From positions 1-57,728 of the forward strand of contig JAISGD010000031.1 of assembly GCA_031263195.1 (NCBI GenBank): 57,728 nt of DNA. Direction: 5' to 3'. The stretch is from Campylobacteraceae bacterium. Its GTDB lineage: Bacteria > Campylobacterota > Campylobacteria > Campylobacterales > Campylobacteraceae. Both the position numbers and the translations under genes were made by a program. How positions within the stretch are numbered: the first letter of the stretch is position 1; each line of letters opens with the position of its first letter. The notes below the pieces were generated by a model that saw nothing but the letters and a program-made list of their open reading frames with translations, ran no database searches and was not told where the DNA came from. Shown piece by piece: positions 44,290-55,800 of the stretch.

Positions 44290-46638
44290 ATGTGGCGGTA
44301 TAGGTTAAAACGCTTTTTAATCAATTTTATAGCGGTGACTTTTATAGCGGCTTTAGTCCTTATCGGACTAAGGCTGTTGCCGCACCAGAAACTTTCCGAT
44401 AATCTTTTTTTATCTACTGCTGTTTATGACCAAAACGGCGCTCTTTTGAGGCTTACTCTTGCCAAAGACGAACGTTATCGTGTCTGGACGCCTATAAATG
44501 AGATATCAAATGACACGATTAACGGTATTTTACTGTACGAGGATAAATGGTTTTATTGGCATTTTGGGTTTAATCCCGCAAGTTTGATAAGAGGCGGTTG
44601 GATAAGTTATGTAAAAAAAGGCGATATGCAAGGCGGTTCAACCATAACTATGCAGCTAGCCAGAATGTATTGGAAGCTCAACACTCGTTCCATCGGCGGA
44701 AAATTAACGCAGATTTTGCGTTCGATTCAATTGGAGTTTTTCTACTCCAAAGATGAGATTTTGGAAGCTTATCTAAATTACGCCCCATATGGCAGAAATA
44801 TAGAGGGTATAGGCGCGGCAAGTCTCATATACTTCAACAAAGAACCAAAATCTCTCACCTTACCGGAAAGTCTTGCTCTTTGCGTTCTACCCCAATCGCC
44901 AAGTTTTAGAGTAGATAAAAATACAGGATATGTTGGCGAAAAGCTAAGCAAAGCCAGAAATAAGCTCTTTGAAAAATGGCGCGAAGTTTATGGTGCGGAC
45001 GAACTTACAAGTGTACTTTTTAATCTTCCTTTTATATTAAGGCAGCCGGAGTTTTTGCCGTTTAGCGCGCCTCATTTTGTGGAACAGCTTTTAAGAGAGG
45101 ATTTTAATGCTGGTATAGTAAATTCGAGGATTGATACGACTATAGATTTAAGATTTCAAACGCTGTTGGAAACACAAATCAACTTATATATCAATCGCAA
45201 CTCCAACAAAGGTCTTAAAAATGCTGCTGCGCTTTTACTTGATACAAGAGACATGAGTGTTGTGGCGGCGGTGGGTTCAGCCGACTATTTTAACAATGAG
45301 ATAGAAGGACAAATAAACGGCTTTAATATCAAACGCTCTCCTGGTTCCACACTAAAACCGTTTATATATGCGCTTGCAATAGAACAGGGGATAATACATC
45401 CCCAGAGCGTTTTAAAAGATGTACCGACAAGTTTTAGTTCGTATTCGCCTGAAAATTTTGACAACCGTTTTATAGGCCCATTGAGCGCTGCCCAAGCTCT
45501 TATCAGAAGCAGAAATATTCCAGCTGTATATCTCAGCAATAAACTCAAAAACCCTAATTTTTATGGTTTTTTAAAAAAGGCAGGAGTTGGTAAAATGGCG
45601 AGCGAGAGTCATTATGGGTTGGCTTTGGCTTTAGGTGGGGGTGAAGTTACAATGATAGAAGAGGCGAAGCTTTACGCTATGTTTGCAAACGGCGGCAATA
45701 TGCGTAACATACGCATGCGAAAAGAACAGCCTGTGAGTAATGACACTCAACTTTTAAGTAAAGAGACAACATTCATTATTCTTGATATGCTCTCCAATAT
45801 GCCAAGAGCCGGCAGTGCCGCCGCCGAAGTGCAAAAATTGCCTATATATTGGAAAACAGGTACTTCGTGGGGATTTAGAGACGCATGGAGCGTAGGTCTG
45901 GTAGGACAATATGTTTTGGTTGTGTGGCTTGGCAATTTTGACAATAGCGGAAATCCTGCCTTTGTCGGAGCTGATAGCGCGGCGCCGTTATTTTTCAATA
46001 TAGTAAACAGTTTGCAGGCGACGCAAAAGCTGTATGACACAAATAAGATAATTCCAAGCGGCGTTAAGATGGTTGACGTATGTCTGTCAAGCGGGGATCT
46101 GGTAACTGTTTGGTGCAAAAGAAAAGGTAAAAGCTGGTTTATTCCGGGAGTATCGCCCATAAGAGTAGATACGGTTTACAGACCTGTACTTGTAGATAAC
46201 AAGACAAATCTTCCCGTGTGCGACAATAAAAAAACTGCCAATAGCAAAATAGAAGTCTACGAATACTATTCGTCGGATATTTTAGATATTTTCAAACATG
46301 CCGGATTACCTAAACGCGAGCCTCCGAATATGGAACATTGTAAACAAGATTTTGATTTAAACGTTGGCATAAACCCATCCATAACTTCACCTTTGAAAAA
46401 TACTATATACACGATAAGAGAGAGTAAAGAAGATAAGGAGCGTATCGTATTTTCAGCTGTTACGGATGCCGATGTTAAAATGCTCTATTGGTTTATAGGT
46501 GATGAATATATAGGAAACAGCAAACAATCGGAATCTCTAATTTGGTTGCCGAAAAAGAGCGGCAAGTTTGAGATAAGAGTGATAGACGATCATGGACGCT
46601 TGGATAAACGAAATATACAAGTGATGACAATAAAATAA
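44290..46638 (+). CDS. pbpC: Penicillin-binding protein 1C
   Basis: 782 aa. One N-terminal membrane helix (about 10-30) is followed by a glycosyltransferase-51 domain (catalytic-type Glu84 in LLYEDKWFYWHFG, and GGSTITMQLARM) and a transpeptidase domain with SxxK at Ser353-Lys356 (SPGSTLKPFIYA), SRN-type SRNIPA and KTGTSWG. The last about 100 residues form the BiPBP_C domain. PBP1C polymerises peptidoglycan and is regularly encoded next to alpha-2-macroglobulin, giving a pair thought to repair the wall while blocking invading proteases. The SD is weak, so coupling to the upstream gene is likely. Confidence 0.95.
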   Translation: MWRYRLKRFLINFIAVTFIAALVLIGLRLLPHQKLSDNLFLSTAVYDQNGALLRLTLAKDERYRVWTPINEISNDTINGILLYEDKWFYWHFGFNPASLIRGGWISYVKKGDMQGGSTITMQLARMYWKLNTRSIGGKLTQILRSIQLEFFYSKDEILEAYLNYAPYGRNIEGIGAASLIYFNKEPKSLTLPESLALCVLPQSPSFRVDKNTGYVGEKLSKARNKLFEKWREVYGADELTSVLFNLPFILRQPEFLPFSAPHFVEQLLREDFNAGIVNSRIDTTIDLRFQTLLETQINLYINRNSNKGLKNAAALLLDTRDMSVVAAVGSADYFNNEIEGQINGFNIKRSPGSTLKPFIYALAIEQGIIHPQSVLKDVPTSFSSYSPENFDNRFIGPLSAAQALIRSRNIPAVYLSNKLKNPNFYGFLKKAGVGKMASESHYGLALALGGGEVTMIEEAKLYAMFANGGNMRNIRMRKEQPVSNDTQLLSKETTFIILDMLSNMPRAGSAAAEVQKLPIYWKTGTSWGFRDAWSVGLVGQYVLVVWLGNFDNSGNPAFVGADSAAPLFFNIVNSLQATQKLYDTNKIIPSGVKMVDVCLSSGDLVTVWCKRKGKSWFIPGVSPIRVDTVYRPVLVDNKTNLPVCDNKKTANSKIEVYEYYSSDILDIFKHAGLPKREPPNMEHCKQDFDLNVGINPSITSPLKNTIYTIRESKEDKERIVFSAVTDADVKMLYWFIGDEYIGNSKQSESLIWLPKKSGKFEIRVIDDHGRLDKRNIQVMTIK

Positions 46639-46673
46639 ACTCCTTTGTTTAAAGTGAATTGTAAGAGTTAGTA

Positions 46674-46679
46674 AAATAT
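46674..46679 (+). promoter_or_regulatory. -10 box for the 138-aa membrane protein gene
   Basis: AAATATAATTT with TATAAT 28 bp before the ATG at 46707. Confidence 0.5.
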
Positions 46680-46706
46680 AATTTATGAGTTTTTCAAGGA
46701 TTTGAA

Positions 46707-47123
46707 ATGGCTAAATATATTTTTATGTTTTTTGTGTTTGCATTATTGATTATAGTAATGTTGGCAGTTATATTTTTTGTGATTGGCAGGGTTATTGCTA
46801 TCAATAACCTGCATCTGCTTGTCGCAGGCATAGCATCCATATCTACTGCAGCATTGTTTGTAAAACAGCAAAAACGAGAGCCTTCAAACAATGAAAAGCT
46901 GCTTTTTACTTTGATCATTACCATTGTGCTTTTGATAATCTCTGTCATAGTAACATTTTTTGTCTTTACTAAATTGGGCAAAACTAACTTCATCCCATAT
47001 ATTTTGTCAGTAAAATTTTTACTTTATGAATTGGTTCAAACATTTTCTGAATTCGCTATCATATATGTTACATTTCATTTTTACACAAAAAGCGCTGTTA
47101 GAAAGCAGCAAAATAGTAATTAA
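46707..47123 (+). CDS. Small four-helix membrane protein (possibly ABZJ_00895 family)
   Basis: 138 aa with four hydrophobic segments (about 4-27, 32-52, 63-88 and 98-124). The loop FVKQQKREPSNNEKL between helices 2 and 3 resembles the ABZJ_00895 family of small membrane proteins, an assignment from memory. SD AAGGAT supports the ATG, and a TATAAT box is upstream. It lies between pbpC and purT, 25 bp before purT. Function is unknown. Confidence 0.7.
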   Translation: MAKYIFMFFVFALLIIVMLAVIFFVIGRVIAINNLHLLVAGIASISTAALFVKQQKREPSNNEKLLFTLIITIVLLIISVIVTFFVFTKLGKTNFIPYILSVKFLLYELVQTFSEFAIIYVTFHFYTKSAVRKQQNSN

Positions 47124-47148
47124 ATACATTAAATTATAAGGATTTATC

Positions 47149-48315
47149 GTGATACTTACAACCCCATTGAAACACGACAGTATAAAAATTATGTTGCTTG
47201 GAAGCGGCGAACTTGGCAAAGAGGTCGCCATAGAGGCGTCAAGACTTGGCGTAGAAGTAATCGCTGTGGATAGTTATCCGAATGCTCCTGCTCATCTTGT
47301 GGCAAACAAAGCTCATATTATAGATATGAAAAATAAAGAGGCTTTACTGGAACTCATATATCTGGAAAATCCTACATACATAGTGCCTGAAATTGAAGCT
47401 TTAAATATAGAAGCTTTGGAGATAGCTGAGATTGAAGGCTTTAACGTTATACCAAACGCAAATGCCGTTAAAAAGACAATGAATCGCAAAAATATACGAA
47501 AATTTGTAGCTGAAGAGCTTAACATAAAAACAAGCCCATACATATTTGTAAGCTCTTACGAGGAGTTGGAAAAAGCTTCTGTAAAACTTGGATTTCCTTG
47601 TGTTATCAAACCCGTTATGAGTTCGTCCGGTCACGGACAAAGTATAGCTAAAAGCAAGATGGATTTAAAAACTTCATGGGAGAAGGCGAAAGAGGCAAGA
47701 GGGGACGCGAGTGAACTGATAGTCGAAGGATTTATTGACTTTGATTATGAGATTACGCTCTTGAGTGTTCGCACGGAAAATGAGAGTATATTTTGTAAAC
47801 CTATAGGGCACATACAAAAAGATGGGGATTATGTACTTAGCTGGCAGCCTATGCCTATGAAAAAAGAGATTTTACAAAAAGCGCAAGAGATAGCAAAAAG
47901 AGTAACGGACGGACTTGGAGGACGAGGAATATTTGGCGTTGAGCTTTTTATCAAAGGAGACGAAGTATATTTTAGCGAAGTAAGTCCTCGTCCTCACGAT
48001 ACCGGTATGGTTACTATGATATCTCAATCTCAAAGCGAATTTGCCTTACATGTAAGGGCAATTTTAGGACTTCCTTTAGAGTTTTCATTTATTGCCGAAG
48101 GGGCAAGCGCAGCGTATAGGGGGGATATAAAAAGTGCAAATCCTCATTTTGACGTGCCGAAAAACGCGTTTTCTAAAAATTCGTTTGTTAGGATATTTGG
48201 TAAGCCAAACTCTCATAAAGGGCGCAGAATGGCTGTTATTCTTGTGCAAGACAAAGTGGAAAACGCGAAAAAAAGAGCCGAGGAGATAGCTAAAAGTATA
48301 AAAATGACAAAATAA
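47149..48315 (+). CDS. purT: Formate-dependent phosphoribosylglycinamide formyltransferase
   Basis: 388 aa, ATP-grasp superfamily. It formylates GAR with free formate and ATP in purine synthesis, so it needs no folate. Motifs: [22 protein letters not shown] at the N-terminus, the ATP-grasp part with [16 protein letters not shown], and [11 protein letters not shown] and [14 protein letters not shown] at the metal site. The start is GTG with AAGGA upstream. Formate use fits a host with anaerobic or hydrogen/formate metabolism. Distinguished from PurK by the GELGKE and PHDTGMVT motifs. Confidence 0.95.
   Translation: MILTTPLKHDSIKIMLLGSGELGKEVAIEASRLGVEVIAVDSYPNAPAHLVANKAHIIDMKNKEALLELIYLENPTYIVPEIEALNIEALEIAEIEGFNVIPNANAVKKTMNRKNIRKFVAEELNIKTSPYIFVSSYEELEKASVKLGFPCVIKPVMSSSGHGQSIAKSKMDLKTSWEKAKEARGDASELIVEGFIDFDYEITLLSVRTENESIFCKPIGHIQKDGDYVLSWQPMPMKKEILQKAQEIAKRVTDGLGGRGIFGVELFIKGDEVYFSEVSPRPHDTGMVTMISQSQSEFALHVRAILGLPLEFSFIAEGASAAYRGDIKSANPHFDVPKNAFSKNSFVRIFGKPNSHKGRRMAVILVQDKVENAKKRAEEIAKSIKMTK
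48046..48055. repeat. TTACATGTAA decamer inside purT
   Basis: Exact copy, within the codons for LHVR. A near copy (TTACATGTAG) follows 300 bp downstream in the spacer at 48355. Confidence 0.45.
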
Positions 48316-48971
48316 TAAAAACATTGCCTAAAATATCACACTATTTTTATCGTCTTACATGTAGGGCAGATAAGGTAAATTTTGTAGCTATAGAATTAGG
48401 ATTTTGCGTAAGTTTTGTCCATGCTATTTAAATATCTGCTATATATTGCGCAAGTTTTACTCTGCATGTAAAGAGGTATTTTAAGTCATTTTATGACTAT
48501 TGGAATTTTTACAGTTCATCTGCTTTTGTAACTTAAGAGGTAGACAAAAGGATGATTAAAACATAGGTTTTTAGCGAGGAGACGGTTGTTAAATATACCA
48601 AAATAACCGCTTAAATTTATTCTTGTAACTTAATTGCAAATTATAGATAAAATCATTTCTGCTTATTAACTTATATCTATTCGGTATAAATGGCTTTCAT
48701 TTGATTGATGGTGTATCTAATTGCCGTTTTTTGATATACAAAAAGCAAAAATATACTGAGATACTTTTGCAAATAGCCATAAAAACACCAAAAGGAAAAT
48801 AATAACACGACAATATCTAACAGTATATCAAAATATTAAAAAATAGTGAACTATGAATTTATCATAATAACTTAGAAAAGAATAATTTTTAATTATTACA
48901 TAAGTTTAATTATGTAAAAATATTTTTTTGAAACATTATTTGATTTTTTTAAGTTTATTGAAAGGTTAGCC
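48316..48971. other. AT-rich intergenic region before the RTX locus
   Basis: 656 bp without a credible gene on either strand. The second half is especially AT-rich with many T and A runs. It carries a near copy of the TTACATGTAA decamer at 48355, an imperfect hairpin near 48583-48611 (CGGTTGTT/AATAACCG), and a perfect inverted repeat at 48896-48917. It may be the boundary of an acquired segment carrying the RTX gene. Confidence 0.6.
48896..48917. promoter_or_regulatory. Perfect 8-bp inverted repeat upstream of the 285-aa gene
   Basis: Arms TTACATAA and TTATGTAA flank a 6-nt centre (GTTTAA), 54 bp before the ATG at 48972. A T-run follows after a few bases. It could be an operator or a weak terminator; the arms resemble the TTACATGTAA decamer. 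Confidence 0.4.
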
Positions 48972-49829
48972 ATGAAAAAGATTTTACTGTTTTTAAGCTT
49001 GATAGTTGTTATTATCATAATAGCCTTTAATGCTGAAAAAATTTATACCTTTTCATATACTTTTATAAAAGAAAAAATCTTAACAACTGTACCAAACTAC
49101 TCAAACGAAAAAGGATTTGATATCGTTTCAAAAGAAGATTATGAAAAGTATCAACAAGGATATTGCCTGAATGAAAACAGAATACTCTCTTTTGAAGAGA
49201 AATACAGAAAAGCATTAGAACAAGAATTGGATAAAAGCCTTGAGTATTATAAGTTATATTATATAGAGTGGTGTAATGTGTTTGATAAAAATTGCAAATT
49301 TAATGATTCATTTGATATAAAAAAGGGGATTGATGTTACGCCTGAAGCTGTAAGTTATTATGAGTTAAACAACAATCTTACTCTTTCAAACTGGTTTGAA
49401 GTTTTAAGCGAAGCTTGCAAAAAAGAAAAATGTGCATTCGATGCCAGCAATAAGAGATATAGAAATTTTTTCTTCAATGAGTTAAGCGCGACGAAAGTTG
49501 ACCCAAAACAGTATCTTATCATAGACAAAGATAATTTAACGGCAGGGTTTAGCAAACCGATAATTATGTATCACGGTTATTATGATGGACCTTTTTATTT
49601 ATATTTAGATAAAAGCTTTATTTTGTTTGAGGGCAATTCCGGATTGACTACTAATCATATATATGTATATGGGAGTATACGTATGCCTAAATATGAAGAA
49701 GCTAGTTACGAGCGTAGACTAAAAGAGAGAAGTTATATAGGCACAGCGATAGATAATTGCGGAAATATAGATTTTAATGTAAAAAAAGTATTTGATGAAA
49801 ATAAAGGCAGTATAGGTAAAGGCGGTTGA
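48972..49829 (+). CDS. Uncharacterised membrane-anchored protein upstream of the RTX gene
   Basis: 285 aa. An N-terminal hydrophobic helix (about 4-23) without a lipobox suggests an inner-membrane anchor with a periplasmic body. The body has seven or so cysteines in places such as GYCLNE, EWCNVFDKNCKF, EACKKEKCAF and DNCGN, which could form disulfides. No known domain is recognised. SD AAAGG precedes the ATG. It is 40 bp upstream of the giant RTX gene and in the same direction, so it may be co-transcribed with it. A role in RTX folding, export or attachment would be inference only. Confidence 0.65.
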   Translation: MKKILLFLSLIVVIIIIAFNAEKIYTFSYTFIKEKILTTVPNYSNEKGFDIVSKEDYEKYQQGYCLNENRILSFEEKYRKALEQELDKSLEYYKLYYIEWCNVFDKNCKFNDSFDIKKGIDVTPEAVSYYELNNNLTLSNWFEVLSEACKKEKCAFDASNKRYRNFFFNELSATKVDPKQYLIIDKDNLTAGFSKPIIMYHGYYDGPFYLYLDKSFILFEGNSGLTTNHIYVYGSIRMPKYEEASYERRLKERSYIGTAIDNCGNIDFNVKKVFDENKGSIGKGG

Positions 49830-49869
49830 AAAACCTGACAAACGCAATAGTTATTTTAAGGAGAAGGCA

Positions 49870-52800
49870 ATGGCAACATATTATATTGATTTAGAAAATC
49901 CACACTATACCTCAGAAGTTTTATCTTTTTATCTATGGGGACAAAGAACTCCTCCGAGCAGAGATGAGATAGCAGACGATAAGTGGATAGGCAGACAAGA
50001 AGAGATTAGGTTAAGGGCTGATACCCAATCTCTTTTGGATACCGTCAGTCCTTATGTTAATATCAAAGACTTTAAATTAACTGAAGTATTTTTTAGCGGT
50101 AAAACGGTTTTGGGAAATAAACTTGATGCAAATATACTTAGCAGCGTTTCTCAAAACTCAAACGGCGAATATGAGCTAACGCAAGAAGATTTTGCAAATC
50201 TTTTTTACGGAGAAGGACATAAAGATTATGATAAAGCAAAGGTGCCGTCCAGATCAATAAGCCTTTACAATCGCGGTTTAAATGACGAAGGTTACGCTAA
50301 AAGGGCATTTGTATTTGGAACTGTAGACGTGTCTGTAAATACGGACAATGTTAGATATATACTCGATAAAAATTTGAATCCTGTTAGAATCGAAAACTTT
50401 GATATTAAAATCAAAGAAGACAACTTTGACTTTGTCGGAGGGGATGGAAGCGAGAGTATAAATAAAGTATTAAATCAAGTTATGGATCCGTCCGGAATAG
50501 GAAAAAAAGTAATAATTGAAATTGCAGAAGGTGCAGTCATAAGAAACTCTTCAATCACTAAAGAAGACTATTTAGAAATAGACAACATTGAAGAATATAA
50601 TAATATTTTTTATGATGTATTAAAAGCACAGAAATACTATGCAGAATATGGGAATATTTTTGCTTCAGGGGTTATTGATTATCTTGACAAAAATGGTAAG
50701 TTGGTTATTTTTGGAAGCAATGGTGAAGATACTATTTCCGGAACAAAAGCTAAAAATTTTGACTTTCTGTCAAATATTGAGATGGATTGGGCGCCTGATT
50801 GGCTTGCGAATTTTATACTAAATCATTATAAGAATAATGTTGACAATGGTATAACTTATGTAGGTGGTAATGGAAATGACAAGATCGGCGGAACGGAACA
50901 TGAGGATATACTTTTAGGCGGCAAAGGAGAGGATATTCTAAAAGGTGAAGAAGGCAAAGATACTTTGGATGGTGGTGAAGGCTCAGATAGACTCGAAGGC
51001 GGCGCAGGCGATGACAAATACATCGCAAATGACGGCGATACCATCATGGATGACGATAAAGGCGAAGGTAAAGTTCAAATAAAAAAGGGACTGACAGAAT
51101 ATATCACATTAAAAGGCGGAGAAGAGCTTAAAGATAAACCAAATACATATGATGGTTCAAACGGCGAGACTTATACTTATGATGAGAAAACAAAATCGCT
51201 AACCGTAAAACTCGCTGGTCAAACCATCACCATTGAAAACTTTGACAAAGAGAATGAAGACGGATATCTGGGGATAAAGCTAAAAGATATCGCATTTGTA
51301 TCTTTGCAGTATGAAGGAACGGACAACGATTCTATAATTTTTAAAGCGGTTATTTCGGAAGCTCTTGAGTATGATCTTGTGATATCGTATGACACAAAAG
51401 ATATAGGAGCTAAACAGGGAGTTCATTATATCAATACGAACGGCGGACATGTAACGATAAAAGCCGGAGAAAAAGAAGCGACAATAAAATTTGACTCTTT
51501 GGTCGATACAAAAGAGATAGGCTGCAAAGAGGAGATAAGCGAAGAGGATAAAAAGAAGCTTGACTTTAACGTCATACTGAAAAATGCGGAGATAAAAGAG
51601 GAAGACGCGAATATAACTGTGGAGATAAACGAAAACGATAAAGAAGAAACCGGAAGCGTAAACGAAAAGGTAAAACAAGTATGTAAATGCGGAGAAAACT
51701 GCTCATGTGGAGATGGCTGCAAACCTCCAAGAAAAATACGCATAGATCCTATCGTCCTTGATATGGATAAAGACCAAAAGATATCAACCGTATCTCTTGC
51801 AAACTCCGAAGTATATTTTGATATAAACGGAGACGGACTTAAAGAGAGGGTGTCATGGATAGATTCGAATGAAGCGTTTTTGGTATATGACAGAAATCAA
51901 GACGGTAAGATAGACAGTATAAACGAACTATTCGGCAATAGAGATAAAAATGGATTTGACGAGTTAAGAGAAACTGCTGATAGTAATTACGATAATAAAA
52001 TAGATAAAAAAGATGCGTTGTACAATAGACTTCAAGTGTGGTTTGACTCAAATCAAAATGGTAAAGTAGACGAAGGGGAGTTAAAGAGTTTAAGCGAAGC
52101 TGGTATAAAGTCCATAAACCTTAATTCTACAAAAACTATGATAGAGATAGACGGGGCTGTGATAACGGACGCGTCAAAGTATATTGACGAAAGTGGGAAC
52201 GAACAGCTTATGGGAGATTTGCTTTTGGAGTATCTATCTCAAAAAGAGCCGGAAGATACAAACTATGAGATAGACTTTTCGACTTACTCTATGGTAAATA
52301 TGCAAGGTGGAGGATTTGTCGAACAAAGTTTTATCGCTTATAATACAAATGAAAACTTTAAACGTCTCGTGTTAGAGTATGAGTACGATATAAATAAAGT
52401 TATGAATAATTTTGATGAGTTTATGGCCGAATGGTCTGGGCTATATAAAGCCGCTGAAAAACTTGGTATCAAAAAAGAGGATTTTTCACAAGATGCCGTT
52501 AAAAGTATAAATGTTTTTAAAGTTTGGATACTTGAGAGATTTTGGGGAAGGACGGATAATCTTTACTCTACAGAAGCTGCTTTTAAGAAAAATACAAATG
52601 GAAATTATAAGTCAATAGCTTTTTATGAAGGCGAATATATAGACGCGATGTATAAGAGTCTTGTAAATAGATATCAAGCGATATTTGCTCTTGATACATA
52701 CTACAAGGATTATTTTAAAGAGTGCATATCGTTTGACACAAAAAGTTTCCATGTATATGACAATGATAAGTTCAATGTTTTGTTTGCGGATCTTGCGAAT

Positions 52801-55800
52801 GATAAAAGTGTAAACGACTCCTATAAATATTTTCTCGCGAAAATACTCAATAACATTAACTGTTCCTATATAAACTTTAATCTTGACAATGCTTTAAGTT
52901 TTATAGAAGATGAAAATATCAGAGATAATATACAAGTTATACTGAGCAGCGCAAAAGACAGTGATTTTTACTTTGTAAATGGCGCGGACTTTACTTTGAA
53001 CCAAAACTCTACAGTTTTTGGAAACAGCAAAGACGATACGATAAATATCACTTCAAACGGCAGTTATAATACTGTTTTTGCAGGTATGGGAGATGATAAA
53101 ATCATCTCTAAAAACTCAAACGATACGTATGTATATAATCTTGGCAATGGAAACGACATTATATACGACATAGATGGTAAAGACAGAATACTTTTTGGCA
53201 AAGGAATAGCAAAAGACGATATAAACCTTCAAACAAAAGGTTCAAATCTTATTATAAGTTTAAAGGATGGAAGCAGTATAACCATAATTGATTTTAAAAC
53301 TCTTAACAACAGAATAGAAGAGCTTGTATTTTTTGACGGAAGTATCATAGATCTGGGCTCCTCAAATGTGCTAAGTATGTTTGCCACTGAAAACAATGAT
53401 GTGCTTGAGGGTGGAGACACAGACGATATTATAGAATCTCTTGGCGGAGACGATATCATTTATGCCAATAATGGCAATGATATTTTGGTAGGCGGAACAG
53501 GTGATGATACTCTTTATGGTGGATATGGAGACGATACGTATATCTTCAATAAAGGGGACGGTAAAGATACAATTTCGGATACATATGGAAATGATACATT
53601 AAAGTTTGGCGAAGGCATAACAAAAGAGGATTTACTCTCAGTCGTAAACGGCAAAGATTTGGTTATATATATCAAAGAAGATGGTAAAGAGTATCATGAA
53701 TCAAAAGACAGGATAGTTATCAAAAATTATGTAAATTCAGGTTTGATAGAAAATATCTTTTTGAGTGACGGAATATCAGTAAAACTTGATGAATTGCAAA
53801 AAGTAACGGAAGGTAACGACTATCTTGTGTATGGAAATAGCGGATATATCATAGACGCTCTTGGCGGAAATGACACCATTATCACAGGTAGCGGCAATGA
53901 CACTATTTACGGTGGCAAAGGTATAGACACTATCGATTCCGGAGATGGAAATGATACCATATACGGCGGAGATGGAGAGGATACTATTAATTCGGGTAAC
54001 GGTAACGATATTATTGATGGCGGAAGCGGTAACGATACTATTAATGCGGGAAGTGGTAACAATATTTTGATTGGCGGAAAAGGTGACGATACTTTAAATG
54101 GAGGCTACGACGACGATACTTATATATTCAATAGAGGCGACGGCAGAGACATCATAACGGATAGTTACGGAACAGATACTATCTCTTTTGGAGAAAATAT
54201 CACAAAAGATGATTTGATTGTTAGACTTTCCGGTAATGATCTGATAATAGCAATAAAAGAAGAGGGCGTAGAGTTTAACAGTCTAAGCGATAAAATTACT
54301 ATCAAAAATTATACTACCTCATATTATAAGATTGAGAATATACTATTTTTTGACGGAAGCAGACTTGATACAACGACTATTTTGTATCCTACACAAAATG
54401 ATGATTATCTTGTTTATTCGGACAGTGCAGTTACAGTTGACGCGCTTGACGGAGACGATATCGTTATAACAGGTAGCGGTAACGATACTATTTACGGCAG
54501 CAATGGTAACGATAAACTATACGGAAATGGAGGTAATGACGTACTTGATGGCGGAAAAGGAAACGATCTGCTTGAAGGCGGACTTGGCGGCGATACGTAC
54601 ATGTTCGGAAGAGGTTATGGCAAAGATACCGTATATGACAATGGCGGTTATGGATATACGCAATTTAACGCAGGAATAGACACTCTTGAGTTTAAAGGCG
54701 ATATAGACAAAGATGACTTATGGGTCAAAATAATTGGCAAAGATCTTATTATAGGAATCAAAGAGGAAGGCAAAAGTTTTAACGAGTTAAAAGATGTTGT
54801 CACTATAAAGGATTACTTCAATGCCAATAACAGAATAGAAGTAATAAAACTTGGCGACGATACAATTGTAAAGCTTGACGAATTGCAACATGGAACGGAA
54901 GGCAATGATAATCTGATATTTGATGATGAGAATACTATGGTTCATACTCTCGGAGGCGACGATACTGTCACAACAGGTGCGGGCGATGACGAAATACATG
55001 CGGGCGATGGAAATGATACGGTTAATTCAAACGCAGGAAATGACCTTATTTATGCAGGGAATGGGAATGATATGGTGTATGCGGGAAGCGGCAACGATAT
55101 TATATATGGCGAAAATGGAGACGATATCATATATGGTGAGGATGGAGACGATACGCTTATCGGAGGAGCGGGTAGCGATATATTAAACGGCGGAAGCGGT
55201 GACGATACTTATATTTTCAATCTTGCGGACGGCAAAGATACTATCAACGACACTTACGGCAACGATACGCTATTGTTCGGAGAAGGTATCGCAAAGAATG
55301 ATATTATAACTAAAGCCAGCAATAATGACCTTATCTTATATATAAAAGAAGATGGTAAAGATATAAGCCAGCTTTCAAACAGTATAACTATAAAAAACTT
55401 TTTCAAATCGGGCTACATTGAAAATTTAGAACTCCATGACGGCACTATCTTGAAGCTTGATGAGATTGAGCTTGGAACAGACGCAAATGATTATTTGGTT
55501 TATGATAATACCGCAAGTATTGTTGATGCTAAAGGCGGTAACGATACCGTTGTAACAGGCTCTAAGGCAGATGTTGTCTACGGCGGAGACGGTAACGATA
55601 CTATCAATTCAAATGGAGGAAATGATACTGTATATGGTGGAGCTGGAAATGACATTATAAATTCCGGTACAGGAGACGATGTATTATTTGGTGGTCAGGG
55701 TGACGATACTATCTACGGTGGTCTTGGGGACGATACGTATGTATACAACATAGGCGATGGTCATGATACCATAAATGATGAAGGTGAAAATGATAGGATT

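Noticed and set aside
48583-48611. Imperfect hairpin CGGTTGTT/AATAACCG in the spacer before the RTX locus
   Set aside because: Has a mismatch, a long loop and no T-run, so not a convincing terminator or RNA element.
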